From assembly GCA_003136355.1 (NCBI GenBank), contig PLED01000108.1, forward strand, positions 17,365 through 73,005: a stretch of DNA of 55,641 bases, read 5' to 3'. This DNA comes from Vulcanimicrobiota bacterium. GTDB taxonomy: Bacteria; Vulcanimicrobiota; Vulcanimicrobiia; Vulcanimicrobiales; Vulcanimicrobiaceae. Of the stretch, positions 41,000 to 50,027 are shown in pieces; positions within the stretch are counted from its first letter, which is position 1, and each line of letters begins with the position of its first letter. Below the pieces are notes generated by a model. It had not been told where the DNA came from and made no database searches. It was given only the letters and a program-made list of their open reading frames with translations. Made by a program: the position numbers and the translations under genes.

Positions 41000-42655
41000 A
41001 TGCGTATTCCTTGGCGCGCCGCACTCATCGGAGCGGCGGTTGCCGCGCTGGTCACGCTGCCGGGCCTGGGCAGCGGCACGCTGTGGGATAACAGCGAGAC
41101 CGCCTACGGCGAAGTCGCTCGCGAGATTCTTCTGGCTCGCGACTGGATCGTTTTGCATTTCAACGGCGATCCGTGGTTTGTTCAGCCGCCGCTCTATTTT
41201 TGGATCGCGGCCATCTGCGCGAAAATCTTCGGCGTGACGACCTTGGCGCTCCGGCTGCCGGCCGCGCTCGCGACGATCGCGATGGGAGCGATGACCGCAT
41301 ACGCCGTCGCGCGGCAAGCGGGAACGCGCGCGGGGATCTATGCGGGCGTCATTCTTTCGACGTGCCTGATGCAGGCGATCGTCGGCCGGCTCGCCATCAT
41401 GGATGCGCTGCTCGATCTTTCCGTGGCCGCGGCGATCTTCGCATGGTTCCGCGCGGTGCAAACGGGCGAAGATTCGTACTTCATCTACGGTTGGATCGCG
41501 GCCGGCTTCGGATTTTTGGCCAAAGGCCCCGTTGCGCCGGTCGTGGCGCTGCTGGTGATCGTACCGTACTACCTGTGGGAGAGGCGCGCGACGCACGCGC
41601 GGCCACCCGGTTGGCGCGCATGGGCGGGCGGCCTGGCGCTCTTTCTGGTGATCGTGCTTCCGTGGCTCGCGGCGCTTTGGCAGCGCGCGGGCACCGCTTC
41701 GATCGCGGAACTCCTCGGACACTACACCGTCGGCCGCTACACCGGAACGATCGAGAGTCAGAGCGGCCCCGTATGGTATTACTTGCCGGTTATCATTTTG
41801 GGATTCTTTCCGTGGATCGCGTTTTTGCCGTCCGCAATCGTGTCGGCGGCGCGCCGGCTGCGCGATCCCGCGGCCACGACGCAGGAACGGCGCTTGCACC
41901 AGCTCGTGCGCCTGGCGATCGTGTGGATTATTCTTCCGCTGGCGTTTTTTAGCTTTGCGCGCACGAAACTGCCGAACTACATCGCGCTTGAATTGCCGGC
42001 CCCGGCGCTGTTGGTTGCATTGTATTTCGAAACGGCGCTCGAACGCGTGCGCAGCCGTTCGGCGCTGATCTCGACCGGCGCGGTGCCGCTGACGATTCTG
42101 CTGGTCGCGATCGCGATCGTCATCTTTTCGCGCGACAACCGCCTGAACATCGAGCTGGCCGTCGCCGCCCGAAGTCTGATTTGGGTCGGCGGCGCGATCT
42201 TTGCCGGCTCGATTCTCAGTTTCGCGCTGCTCTTCAATCGCTCGCGTGCATTCGCCGCGCCGTACGTGCTCGCGTTCTCGATGGCGGCCGCGATCGGCTT
42301 GCTGGCGTTACTGGTGCTGCCGCAGGGCGAACAATTCAAACCCGTCCCGCACTTGGCGACTCTGATCGACAGCCGCCGGCTTCCGGGCGACGCCGTCGCA
42401 ATCCAAAACCTCGCGGGCGGCAACGCGCTGATCTTTTACACGCGTCCGGTCGTTTATGTCTTTGCGCGGCCCGGCGAGCCAATCGCCAACGGCACGGCCA
42501 ACCCGCGCAACATTATCTGCGGCGCGCAACGGCTCTGGCTGATCGCTCCGCGTCACAAGCCGTTCACGCAAGACACGTTCGGACGCAAACGCACGCTCGT
42601 CACCACTTGGGGAGAAGCGAATCTCTTTCTGTATACCGGGCCGACGTGCGCGTAG
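41000..42655 (+). CDS. ArnT/PMT-type lipid-linked glycosyltransferase
   Basis: 551 aa from ATG 41000 (an in-frame ATG at 40964 would start only 8 bp from the divergent gene). GT-C fold, about 12 transmembrane helices. The first periplasmic loop has DNSETAYGEVAREILLARDWI with the catalytic acidic residue, then HFNGDPWFVQPPLYFW, as in GT83/ArnT and PMT_2 proteins. These move a sugar from undecaprenyl phosphate to lipid A, protein or another acceptor. Acceptor unknown. Alone on the plus strand between the heme and respiration operons. Confidence 0.85.
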   Translation: MRIPWRAALIGAAVAALVTLPGLGSGTLWDNSETAYGEVAREILLARDWIVLHFNGDPWFVQPPLYFWIAAICAKIFGVTTLALRLPAALATIAMGAMTAYAVARQAGTRAGIYAGVILSTCLMQAIVGRLAIMDALLDLSVAAAIFAWFRAVQTGEDSYFIYGWIAAGFGFLAKGPVAPVVALLVIVPYYLWERRATHARPPGWRAWAGGLALFLVIVLPWLAALWQRAGTASIAELLGHYTVGRYTGTIESQSGPVWYYLPVIILGFFPWIAFLPSAIVSAARRLRDPAATTQERRLHQLVRLAIVWIILPLAFFSFARTKLPNYIALELPAPALLVALYFETALERVRSRSALISTGAVPLTILLVAIAIVIFSRDNRLNIELAVAARSLIWVGGAIFAGSILSFALLFNRSRAFAAPYVLAFSMAAAIGLLALLVLPQGEQFKPVPHLATLIDSRRLPGDAVAIQNLAGGNALIFYTRPVVYVFARPGEPIANGTANPRNIICGAQRLWLIAPRHKPFTQDTFGRKRTLVTTWGEANLFLYTGPTCA

Positions 42656-42663
42656 TGATATGA

Positions 42664-42798
42664 GCTAGCGGGTCCCATTTCGCTTGGCCACGCGCTCGCT
42701 GCGGCATCCGGCCTCCCCCTTCGACAATGCTCAGGACTCGGCGCTACGCGCCTCGGCTGACGAGTCAGACGACCTGCGCCGAAACGGGACCCGCTAGC
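42664..42798. repeat. 135-bp element with 19-bp terminal inverted repeats
   Basis: GCTAGCGGGTCCCATTTCG (42664-42682) and CGAAACGGGACCCGCTAGC (42780-42798) are reverse complements with one mismatch. Inside are two more self-complementary parts: GACTCG with CGAGTC around 42735-42766, and GGCGC-TAC-GCGCC. The core CTTCGACAATGCTCAGGAC, read on the minus strand, resembles the CCTGAG...GTCGAAGG arms of the hairpin family elsewhere in the window. It fills nearly all of the 171-bp gap between convergent genes. MITE-like element or a large bidirectional terminator. Confidence 0.7.
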
Positions 42799-42826
42799 CC
42801 ATAACCACGCGCATTCCCTTAACGAT

Positions 42827-43561
42827 TTAAAGAAAGAGAAATGCGGCGTCGCCGACGCGTTCGAGCGTGGCGTTTTCGATCCGGCCGGTTCCCGTGATCG
42901 GCGCGGTGCGCCGGGCGAACGTGATCTGCAGCGCGTGGCGCGTTTCTTGCGACGCGTTGCGCGTGCCCGAATGCAGCAGGTGTCCGTTGAAGGCGATAGC
43001 CGAGCCCGCGCTGCAGGTGACAAACCGCTGCGACGGATGCGGAGTATCCGCATCGGACGGGACGGCGATATCGCCCGGCAGGTGCGATCCTGAGATGAGG
43101 CGCGTCGCGCCGTTGGTTGCCGTGAAATCCACCAGTGCGATGATCGCGGTCGCGACCTGGTATTCGCCGCGATAACCTTGCCTGAAATCGGAATGCAGCG
43201 TCTGCGCGCCATACCCGGGCTGCGGAGCGCGATAGGCAACCGAACCGATGCGCAGATCGTACCCGGTGACGTGCACCATGGCCGAGAGCAGCCGCTCCGA
43301 TTTCCACACGGGATCGAAAGCCGGCTCGTTGACGAGATCGTTGAGATGCAGCGTGCCGCCGGCGTGCCAGGTCGGATCGAGGCGCGCTTGCGCGATCAGT
43401 TTGTCGAGCGCTTTTCGCACATCGGCGATTTGTTCCGCGCTCAGGAGTTGGGGCAATACGACGTAGCCGTCGCGGTCGAGTACCGCCGTTTCGGTTTGGG
43501 TTAGCTTCTCTTCGCTCGCGCCCAGCGAGCGAAGGAGCTCTTCACGCTCGGCGCTTTCCAT
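42827..43561 (-). CDS. Phytanoyl-CoA dioxygenase (PhyH) family protein
   Basis: 244 aa Fe(II)/2-oxoglutarate-dependent oxygenase fold. Iron ligands fit H-x-D in TLHSDFRQGY and a distal His in NGHLLHSGTRN, with the 2-oxoglutarate Arg soon after. Members hydroxylate phytanoyl-CoA, ectoine, or other lipid and antibiotic-like substrates; this one is not assignable further. Six bp after the cytochrome b/c gene and last in the respiratory operon, so it may act on a quinone or isoprenoid lipid (inference). Confidence 0.8.
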   Translation of the reverse strand: MESAEREELLRSLGASEEKLTQTETAVLDRDGYVVLPQLLSAEQIADVRKALDKLIAQARLDPTWHAGGTLHLNDLVNEPAFDPVWKSERLLSAMVHVTGYDLRIGSVAYRAPQPGYGAQTLHSDFRQGYRGEYQVATAIIALVDFTATNGATRLISGSHLPGDIAVPSDADTPHPSQRFVTCSAGSAIAFNGHLLHSGTRNASQETRHALQITFARRTAPITGTGRIENATLERVGDAAFLFL

Positions 43562-43567
43562 CGCACG

Positions 43568-45049
43568 CTATTTTTTAAGTTTGGTGACGTCGGCCGTCGT
43601 GACCGCACTTGCGCGGTTTGTTCCCAGCGCCGAACGGATGTAGGTGACCACGTTGGCGATGTCTTTGGTCGAGAGCGACGACTTCCACGGCGGCATTTGC
43701 CCGTTGTAGGTCGCGCCGTTGACTTGAATCGCGCCGGTCTTTCCGTTGAGCACGGTGAGAATCACTTGCTTCGGATCGCCGGTGACGAACGAGTTCCCCG
43801 CCAGCGGCGGGAAGTTCGGCGGCGCGCCGGCGCCGGCTGCGCCGTGGCACGAGCTGCAGTTTTGCGAATAGACCGCTTGGCCGGCTTTCGCAGCCGGGCT
43901 GACCACGGCGGTCGTGCTCGGCGGCGATTGATCGCTGCTGCCGGCTTCGGTTTGATGCGCCTGTTCTTTGGCCGCGACGGCGGGCGGCCCGCTTGAAGTT
44001 GCCGCGGCCTGTTTTTGCATGATCGAGAGCTGGCTCCAGATTGTCAGCCACCAGATGATCGCGAGCGAGACGCCCAAGAGCCACAGAATGAACTTCCGCG
44101 AGCCCAGGACGCGCGTCGTGCTGCGATCGATCCACGGCAGCAGGAGCAATAACGTTGTCGCCGCTCCGGGGATGACGATCGCGCCGATGATTTCCAAATT
44201 ACCCGGAACGATATTGAGCAAGCCGAACAGATCGAGAAAATACCAGGCCGGATACGGTGTGAACTGAACCGTCGGATCGGCTTTCATGTCGAGGAACGGC
44301 GGCCAGAATGTGGCCAGCGCGACGATACCGATCAGGACGAGCAGCGATGCGACCGTGTCCATGAACAGCTGGTCGGGCCAGAAACGGCCTTTGCGCAGCG
44401 GGCGCGGATCCTCGACGGGCGGCCCGGCCGATCCGTTCCAGCGGAAGATCGCCAAGTGCGCACCGACGAGCGCGACAAGCGCCGCGGGCATCAACCAGAC
44501 GTGCAATCCGAAGAAGCGGTTGATTGTGAGCGTGCCCATCGTCGTGCCGTCTTGCGCGAATTGCTGGATCCAGCCGCCGATGAACGGGACGTTGAGCGTG
44601 AGATTGATTGCGACTTGCGATGCAAAATATGCATCCATGTCCCACGGAAGCAGATAACCGGTGAGGCCGAGCACCATGGTGACGAGCAGCAATAAGACGC
44701 CGACGATCCACTGGATCTCGCGCGGGGATTTGTAAGCGCCCCAGATCACGACCTGCAGCAAATGCAGAAAGACGAGCGCAATCATCGCCGACGCGCCCCA
44801 ATAGTGAATGCTTAATACGGCATGCTGGAACGGGTGATCGTAGATATATTTGGTGGATTCCCACGCCGTCAGCGCAGACGGAGCGTAGAAGAACGTCAAG
44901 AAGATGCCGGTGACGATCTGCACGATCATCGCAAAGAGCGTCGCGCTGCCGAAAACATACCAATAGCTCGCGCCGCCGGGGACATCCTCGGTCAGGAAAT
45001 CCTTCGCCATCGTGACGAAGCCGGTCCGGCGATCGATCCAGTTCAGCAT
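43568..45049 (-). CDS. qcrB: Cytochrome b (full) fused to cytochrome c
   Basis: 493 aa. Residues 1-350 are a full cytochrome b: b6-like half with heme His pairs in SIHYWG / VFLHLLQ and GLHVWL / VGAHLAIF, the LPWDMDAYFA loop, then the subunit IV-like half. The Qo-site PEWY motif reads PAWYF (about residue 272), so the conserved Glu is absent. An Ala/Ser/Gln-rich linker (350-400) leads to a cytochrome c domain with CSSCH and the axial Met in MPPWKSSL. It oxidises menaquinol with the Rieske protein. Start overlaps the Rieske stop (TAATG). Confidence 0.92.
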   Translation of the reverse strand: MLNWIDRRTGFVTMAKDFLTEDVPGGASYWYVFGSATLFAMIVQIVTGIFLTFFYAPSALTAWESTKYIYDHPFQHAVLSIHYWGASAMIALVFLHLLQVVIWGAYKSPREIQWIVGVLLLLVTMVLGLTGYLLPWDMDAYFASQVAINLTLNVPFIGGWIQQFAQDGTTMGTLTINRFFGLHVWLMPAALVALVGAHLAIFRWNGSAGPPVEDPRPLRKGRFWPDQLFMDTVASLLVLIGIVALATFWPPFLDMKADPTVQFTPYPAWYFLDLFGLLNIVPGNLEIIGAIVIPGAATTLLLLLPWIDRSTTRVLGSRKFILWLLGVSLAIIWWLTIWSQLSIMQKQAAATSSGPPAVAAKEQAHQTEAGSSDQSPPSTTAVVSPAAKAGQAVYSQNCSSCHGAAGAGAPPNFPPLAGNSFVTGDPKQVILTVLNGKTGAIQVNGATYNGQMPPWKSSLSTKDIANVVTYIRSALGTNRASAVTTADVTKLKK

Positions 45050-45699
45050 TACGCGGTGTACGACACGACGAGGCGGTTAGGAATCGTGGGCGCGTAGCGG
45101 ATCCATTCACACTGTGCGACTCCGCTCTGCTCGCGCAGCGGCAGCGGATCTAATCCGCGAACGGCCGGTCCGTGAGTAAGCGCGCCGTTCGGATCGTACA
45201 TCGAGCCATGGCACGGGCAAAAGAACCTGTTCTGCGATCCCTGCCACTGGTAGTAGCAACCTAAGTGCGGACAGATCGGACTAAACAACACAAAGCCCAT
45301 GTTAACGATGGGGTAAGGAAGCGTATCTTTACCGCCCGGTCCGAAAAGGTCGCTCCGGTCGCGCATGAATTTCTGCGGATCCTTGACCTTGATGCCCCAC
45401 GCGGACTGCGGGGAGCTCTGCTCCGGGAGGTAGGCGTCCTTACTCTTGAGGTTGATGTCGATATGGACCGGAGTGTCGGTCGCATTCTGCAGCTGTTTCC
45501 AGCCGTTCTCGTCGAGGGGCGTCCAGGTCGCTCCGCCCGCGCCGACATCGGGCAGAAGCGAGCCGACGATCGGGATAGCAAGCGTCAGGCCGATAACGCC
45601 GCTGATGGTGATGGTCGCATTGGCCATCCATTGCCGCCGTGAGATGACCTCGGGCGTTTCGGGCTCGTCGTTGGCGCCGGGGTGGGCGTGACTGGACAA
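45049..45699 (-). CDS. qcrA: Rieske iron-sulfur protein
   Basis: 216 aa. TTG start at 45699 with AGGAG eight nt upstream. N-terminal RRQWM followed by a hydrophobic segment (about 28-50) is a Tat-type signal anchor. The [2Fe-2S] ligands are CPHLGC and CPCHGS, with the PAVRGLDPLPL proline loop after them. Transfers electrons from menaquinol at the Qo site to the cytochrome c domain of the next gene. tatA and tatC lie upstream in the same operon. Confidence 0.94.
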   Translation of the reverse strand: MSSHAHPGANDEPETPEVISRRQWMANATITISGVIGLTLAIPIVGSLLPDVGAGGATWTPLDENGWKQLQNATDTPVHIDINLKSKDAYLPEQSSPQSAWGIKVKDPQKFMRDRSDLFGPGGKDTLPYPIVNMGFVLFSPICPHLGCYYQWQGSQNRFFCPCHGSMYDPNGALTHGPAVRGLDPLPLREQSGVAQCEWIRYAPTIPNRLVVSYTA

Positions 45700-45786
45700 A
45701 TTCGCGTCTCCTCTTGCTCCGGTTGTAGGGCGGCTTTTCCGCCGCCGCCACGACCAACCTCTTAGTCCGCAGGAAGCCGGCGCTCC

Positions 45787-46668
45787 CTAGACTTTGTAGC
45801 TGTGGAGTCCGCTAATCCAGAGATTGACGCCGAAGTAGCAGAACATGATCGAGAGAAATCCGATCACGCTCACCCAGGCCGTCCGGACTCCCCGCCACGC
45901 GTTGCGCGTGTGCAGATGCATGTAGATGGCGTAGACGATCCACGAAAAGAGTGCCGCGGTTTCTTTGGGGTCCCACTGCCAGTAATGTCCCCACGACTCG
46001 TGCGCCCACATTGCGCCGGTGATAATCCCGAGCGTCAGCAGCGGCAGCCCGACCGCAACGATCCGGTAGATCAGGACATCGAGCTGGGCCAAACTCGGCA
46101 TCGTATCCAGCCATTGCAAACCGGGGCTGTCCGCAGCGGAAACATTCCGCCGTGCCAGCGATCGTTCGAGATAATATTTGACCAGAAAGAGAACCGATAT
46201 GACAAACGAGACCATGAAAGCCGCGTACGACGACACGACCAACGGAACGTGGATCTTCGCCCAATACGATTGCAGCGAAGGTACGGCGGGCATCGTTCCT
46301 TCGTTCCAGGTGATCGCGTAGGCCAGAAACAGCGCCGCGAGGCCGAGAACGAAACCGCCTGCGAACCAGAGATCGTAGCGGAACGCGAAGATGATAAAAA
46401 TCAGCACGGCGACCGCGGCGAAAAGCGAAAGCGATCCATATAAGTTCAGCAACGGCCAGATGTGCGTGATCTCGTAGCGCGCAAATAGTTGTCCGAATTG
46501 CGCGATGCAGCCGGCGATGGCGAGCGGAATAGCCAGATGACGCAGCCATGCAGAGCGCGAGAAAAAATAGACGAGCAGCGCGAGCGCGCCGACGACGTAG
46601 GCGCCAATCGCGATAATCATGAGCACTTCGTCTAAGGGCGTATGTCCGTTAGCCACTCGAATCTCCAA
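45787..46668 (-). CDS. ccsA: Cytochrome c biogenesis protein CcsA/ResC
   Basis: 293 aa, eight transmembrane helices. The heme-handling WWD motif is WGHYWQWDPKETAALFSW, with flanking His for heme. CcsA with ResB/CcsB carries heme across the membrane and attaches it to CxxCH proteins (system II). It overlaps resB by 20 nt. Substrates in the window include the QcrB-fused cytochrome and the CxxCH protein near 2 kb. Confidence 0.93.
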   Translation of the reverse strand: MEIRVANGHTPLDEVLMIIAIGAYVVGALALLVYFFSRSAWLRHLAIPLAIAGCIAQFGQLFARYEITHIWPLLNLYGSLSLFAAVAVLIFIIFAFRYDLWFAGGFVLGLAALFLAYAITWNEGTMPAVPSLQSYWAKIHVPLVVSSYAAFMVSFVISVLFLVKYYLERSLARRNVSAADSPGLQWLDTMPSLAQLDVLIYRIVAVGLPLLTLGIITGAMWAHESWGHYWQWDPKETAALFSWIVYAIYMHLHTRNAWRGVRTAWVSVIGFLSIMFCYFGVNLWISGLHSYKV

Positions 46669-48004
46669 TCAGTTTTGTACCGAGCGCCGCCGCCAAATCG
46701 TTGAATTGCCGCTCGAAAATGTCGTACCCTTTGACCGTCGTGGCGGCCAGCCCGATGCGCGACCCGCCCGGTGCCGGATCGATCCGCACGAACATGCGCG
46801 CGGGCAGCAGATAAAACGAGATCATCAGACCCGCAAGCAACACGAATGCGCCGATGCCGACGAGCGCGACCCCCGGGTCGTGCGTGTATTGAATGCCGCT
46901 CACCAGTAAGTACCGTTCGGGCGTGACGCGCCAGCCGCCGCCGACGTCGATGGAAGATTTCATCGGCACAAGCCCGGCGCCCGAGGCTTGGCCGCTATCG
47001 AAAATTTGCAGAAAGACGGCCGGATTATTGACGCGCGGATCGGCCGAAGGCACTCCGTTCAAGCGATCGACGGTGGGCACGAATTGCGCGAACGCGACGG
47101 TGCGCTGCGTCCCGGGCAGGTCGATTGCGTCGCCGGTGAGATAGTCGCGATTCATCAGCGCCGGAACGCGCACTCCGTCGTGCGTGACGCGAAACCGCAT
47201 CGCGAATCCATAACTCGACTGGTAGTAGAGCACGCCGTCGACATCGAGCGGGTGATTCACGCGAATGGTTGCGGTGCGCGCGACGCCGTCATTCCCCGTG
47301 GCCGTGACCCGCGACACATAGTCGATGGGTTGGTAGACCATGCCGCTTTTCGTGATGATTGGCGTGATTTTATACGAGAAGCCGTCGAGTTTGATCGACG
47401 TTTGCGTATGCGGCACAGAAACCGTTTGTCCGGTGACGATGGCCTCGTCGCCGGAAAAACCTTTGGCCCAGTAGATCGTGGTGCCCGCGGCGATGATCAC
47501 GAAACCTGCGTGCGCCACCAGCACGCCGCGCCGCGCCCAATTGTGTTTGTCGGCGAACGTCCATTCAACGCCACCGAGCTCGCGCTTGCGCACGTTCCAG
47601 CCGCGCGCCCGAAAGAACGCCGCGATGCGCTCGCGGATAGTTTCAGGATCGCCGGCCGCGTCGAAGGACGCGTGCAGCGGAATCTTGTCGATCGCGACCG
47701 CGCGCAGCGGAGGCAGCCGCGCGGGAATGACGCGTTTGAACGTGCAGACCGCCAGCGAAAGCAGAATCAGTCCGATGATGCCGACATAATACGGCGTGTG
47801 GTAGATATTGTTAAAATCGAGACGCAGGATCAGCCGCGCGATCGGCGCCGCATACGAATCGAAGTATGTGGCCGGATCCTTGCCCTGCGCGATGATGACG
47901 CCGACAAGTGTCAGCAATCCCCAGACGATAAAAAGCAGCACCGCAAACAGTACGTTTCCGAACGTTCGGATAAAGTCGCCGTAGAGGTCCCGGACTGCCT
48001 GCAT
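46649..48004 (-). CDS. resB: Cytochrome c biogenesis protein ResB
   Basis: 451 aa. Three N-terminal hydrophobic helices (about 15-35, 65-85, 160-180), a large periplasmic domain (about 190-390) and a final helix, as in ResB/Ccs1. Blocks such as VVLVAHAGFVIIAAGTTIYW and HPLDVDGVLYYQSSYG are typical. Partner of CcsA in system II cytochrome c maturation. Lies 6 bp after tatC. Confidence 0.9.
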   Translation of the reverse strand: MQAVRDLYGDFIRTFGNVLFAVLLFIVWGLLTLVGVIIAQGKDPATYFDSYAAPIARLILRLDFNNIYHTPYYVGIIGLILLSLAVCTFKRVIPARLPPLRAVAIDKIPLHASFDAAGDPETIRERIAAFFRARGWNVRKRELGGVEWTFADKHNWARRGVLVAHAGFVIIAAGTTIYWAKGFSGDEAIVTGQTVSVPHTQTSIKLDGFSYKITPIITKSGMVYQPIDYVSRVTATGNDGVARTATIRVNHPLDVDGVLYYQSSYGFAMRFRVTHDGVRVPALMNRDYLTGDAIDLPGTQRTVAFAQFVPTVDRLNGVPSADPRVNNPAVFLQIFDSGQASGAGLVPMKSSIDVGGGWRVTPERYLLVSGIQYTHDPGVALVGIGAFVLLAGLMISFYLLPARMFVRIDPAPGGSRIGLAATTVKGYDIFERQFNDLAAALGTKLIGDSSG

Positions 48005-48010
48005 ATCCTT

Positions 48011-48757
48011 TTAGTCTACTCGGGCGGCCTCCGCGCGCCACGACTTCTCGAGCAGGACGATGATCCACAGGCTGCCTTCGTAGAGAATATACATCGGTAG
48101 CGCCATCATCGCCATCGTGAGCGGACTTCCGTCCGGCGCGGCGATGGCGCCGAAGACGAAGAATCCGAACAGGAAATACCGGCGGTTTTTCTTCAGGAAG
48201 GTCGAGTTGATGATGCCGATGCGCGCGAGCGCAATCATGATGATCGGCGTCTGAAAGATGAGCGCGAACGCCAAGAAGATCATCAGGATGAAATTGATGG
48301 TCGATTCGATGCCGAACGTTGGTGTGGCGATGTGGCTCGTTATCCGGAGAAGCGCATGGACGACCCGCGGCAGCACGATGAAGTGCGCAAAGGCAATGCC
48401 GACAAACGCAAGCAGTACCGACGGAGCGACGTAGACATAAACGAGTTTGCGCGTGCGCGGATGGAATGCCGGCACCACGAACATCCACAACTGATACAAC
48501 AGGACGGGTAAGCCGAGCACGATGGCCGCGTAGATCGAAAACTTGAATTCGGCCAAGATCGCATCGGCCGGCCCAAACGCGTGCAGCTGCACGTCTTGAA
48601 AATAGGCGCTCTTGAGAAACTCGATGACGTAGGGCGACGGGATGAAGAGAACGACTCCGAGTGCGAAAACGGTGACCAGCGAGATCAAGAGACGTTTACG
48701 GAGCTCCCGAAGGTGCTCCGTAAAACTCATTTCCTTTTGGTCCCAGGCGTCGGACAC
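48011..48757 (-). CDS. tatC: Sec-independent protein translocase TatC
   Basis: 248 aa, six transmembrane helices, GTG start. The N-terminal MSFTEHLRELRKRLLIS with the key Glu is the twin-arginine signal receptor site; FVVPAFHPRTRKLVYVY and the GAIAAPDGSPLTMAMMALPMYILYE ending are typical. Exports folded proteins such as the Rieske subunit. 2 bp after tatA. Confidence 0.95.
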   Translation of the reverse strand: MSDAWDQKEMSFTEHLRELRKRLLISLVTVFALGVVLFIPSPYVIEFLKSAYFQDVQLHAFGPADAILAEFKFSIYAAIVLGLPVLLYQLWMFVVPAFHPRTRKLVYVYVAPSVLLAFVGIAFAHFIVLPRVVHALLRITSHIATPTFGIESTINFILMIFLAFALIFQTPIIMIALARIGIINSTFLKKNRRYFLFGFFVFGAIAAPDGSPLTMAMMALPMYILYEGSLWIIVLLEKSWRAEAARVD

Positions 48758-48759
48758 GC

Positions 48760-49062
48760 TCAGCTGCTCAATGTCCCTTTGTCCGGCGTGGGCGGCGGAA
48801 CGTTTACGCCCGTGCCGTCCGCGTTGTTTTGCGAGACGTTGTTCATGACGTCGGCGCGCGCCATTTCGGCCCGCACGCGCGCGTCTTCGCGCGCCGTGGC
48901 GGCGGCCGCATCAGCCTCTGCCTGTCCGACCATGAACTCTTTCTTGGCCGCGCCGGCGCTGCGCGCTAACTTCGGCAGCTTCTCCGCTCCGAAGAGCAAG
49001 AGCCCCAGGCCTATTAAGATCATGATGATTTCCGGGCTACCCAGGGCGAGCGTGACATGCAT
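48760..49062 (-). CDS. tatA: Twin-arginine translocase subunit TatA
   Basis: 100 aa: one N-terminal helix, hinge FGAEKLPKLARSAG, an amphipathic helix and a charged/Ala-rich tail (QAEADAAAATAREDARVRAE). Forms the pore with TatC. Only one TatA/B-type gene is visible, so it may serve both roles. 11 bp after the polyprenyl synthase gene. Confidence 0.92.
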   Translation of the reverse strand: MHVTLALGSPEIIMILIGLGLLLFGAEKLPKLARSAGAAKKEFMVGQAEADAAAATAREDARVRAEMARADVMNNVSQNNADGTGVNVPPPTPDKGTLSS

Positions 49063-49073
49063 ACTTCTCTCCT

Positions 49074-50027
49074 TTAAGAGGCTTCTTCGAGCAATTCGCC
49101 GGCAAGCCGCTGCAGTTCGGCTTTCGCCGCGGTATTTTCGAGTCCGTCGATTGCATCTTCCGCGCGCCGGGCGTACTCGGCAATCTTCGCGCGCGTCTGC
49201 TCGATCGCGCCCGACTGCCGTATGCCCGCGATAACCGCGGCGACGTCCGGCTCTCTTCCCGCATACAAACGCTCGACCATGCCCCTAAATTCTTGACTTC
49301 CGCTCCGCAGGGCCAGAATTAACGGAATCGTCATCTTGCGCTCCGCGAGATCGTTTCCGACCGGCTTTCCGAGCGCGGCGGCGTCGGCGGTCACGTCGAG
49401 CAAGTCGTCGCGCATCTGAAATGCGATGCCGTAGGCCAGACCGAAACCGCGCAGCGCCTCCACCGCGTGCGGCGGGGCGCCGCCCGCAATCGCTCCGCAC
49501 TGCGCGGACGCCGCGAAGAGCGAAGCGGTTTTTCTTTCCGCTGTATCTATGTACGACTTCAGCGAAACGTTCAGATCGCCGAGCGCCCGGAGCTGCAACA
49601 CCTCGCCGTCACAGATTTCCGCCAGCGTCGCGGAGAGGATGTTCGGAATCGGCGGCGCGTAAAATTGTGTGACATTTTTGAAAATCCAGGCGAAGAGATA
49701 ATCTCCCGCCAGCACGCTGATGCGGTTTCCGTAATCGATCGCCGTAGCGTTCACGCCGCGCCGCGTCTGCGCGTTGTCTACGACGTCGTCGTGTATGAGC
49801 GTGGCGACATGAATCAGTTCCATGTACGCGGCCAGTTGCATGTGGCGCTCGGCGTCGGCATCGTGCGTCTGCGCGGCCAACAGCGTAATGCGCGGACGCA
49901 GCCGCTTTCCGCCGGCCGCGAGCATCCGTTTCACCGCTTCGGTTATCAGCGGATTGTCGGTCGTGAAACGTTCCCGGAAGAACGTTTCGATCTCGTCGTG
50001 TCTCCCGGCGCGCTCGCTTTGAATCAC
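49074..50027 (-). CDS. Polyprenyl diphosphate synthase (menaquinone side chain)
   Basis: 317 aa trans-prenyltransferase. First Asp-rich motif LIHDDVVDNAQTRRG, second FQMRDDLLDV, and KRLRPRITLLAAQ for pyrophosphate binding. Makes a C35-C50 isoprenoid chain for menaquinone; the chain length is not readable with confidence. GTG start overlaps menG by 4 nt, a pairing typical of hepT-menG operons. Confidence 0.92.
   Translation of the reverse strand: MIQSERAGRHDEIETFFRERFTTDNPLITEAVKRMLAAGGKRLRPRITLLAAQTHDADAERHMQLAAYMELIHVATLIHDDVVDNAQTRRGVNATAIDYGNRISVLAGDYLFAWIFKNVTQFYAPPIPNILSATLAEICDGEVLQLRALGDLNVSLKSYIDTAERKTASLFAASAQCGAIAGGAPPHAVEALRGFGLAYGIAFQMRDDLLDVTADAAALGKPVGNDLAERKMTIPLILALRSGSQEFRGMVERLYAGREPDVAAVIAGIRQSGAIEQTRAKIAEYARRAEDAIDGLENTAAKAELQRLAGELLEEAS

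Noticed and set aside
46988-48100. Long plus-strand open frame (370 codons) opposite resB
   Set aside because: Arg/Asp-rich composition typical of a GC-rich antisense frame; resB on the other strand has full family motifs.
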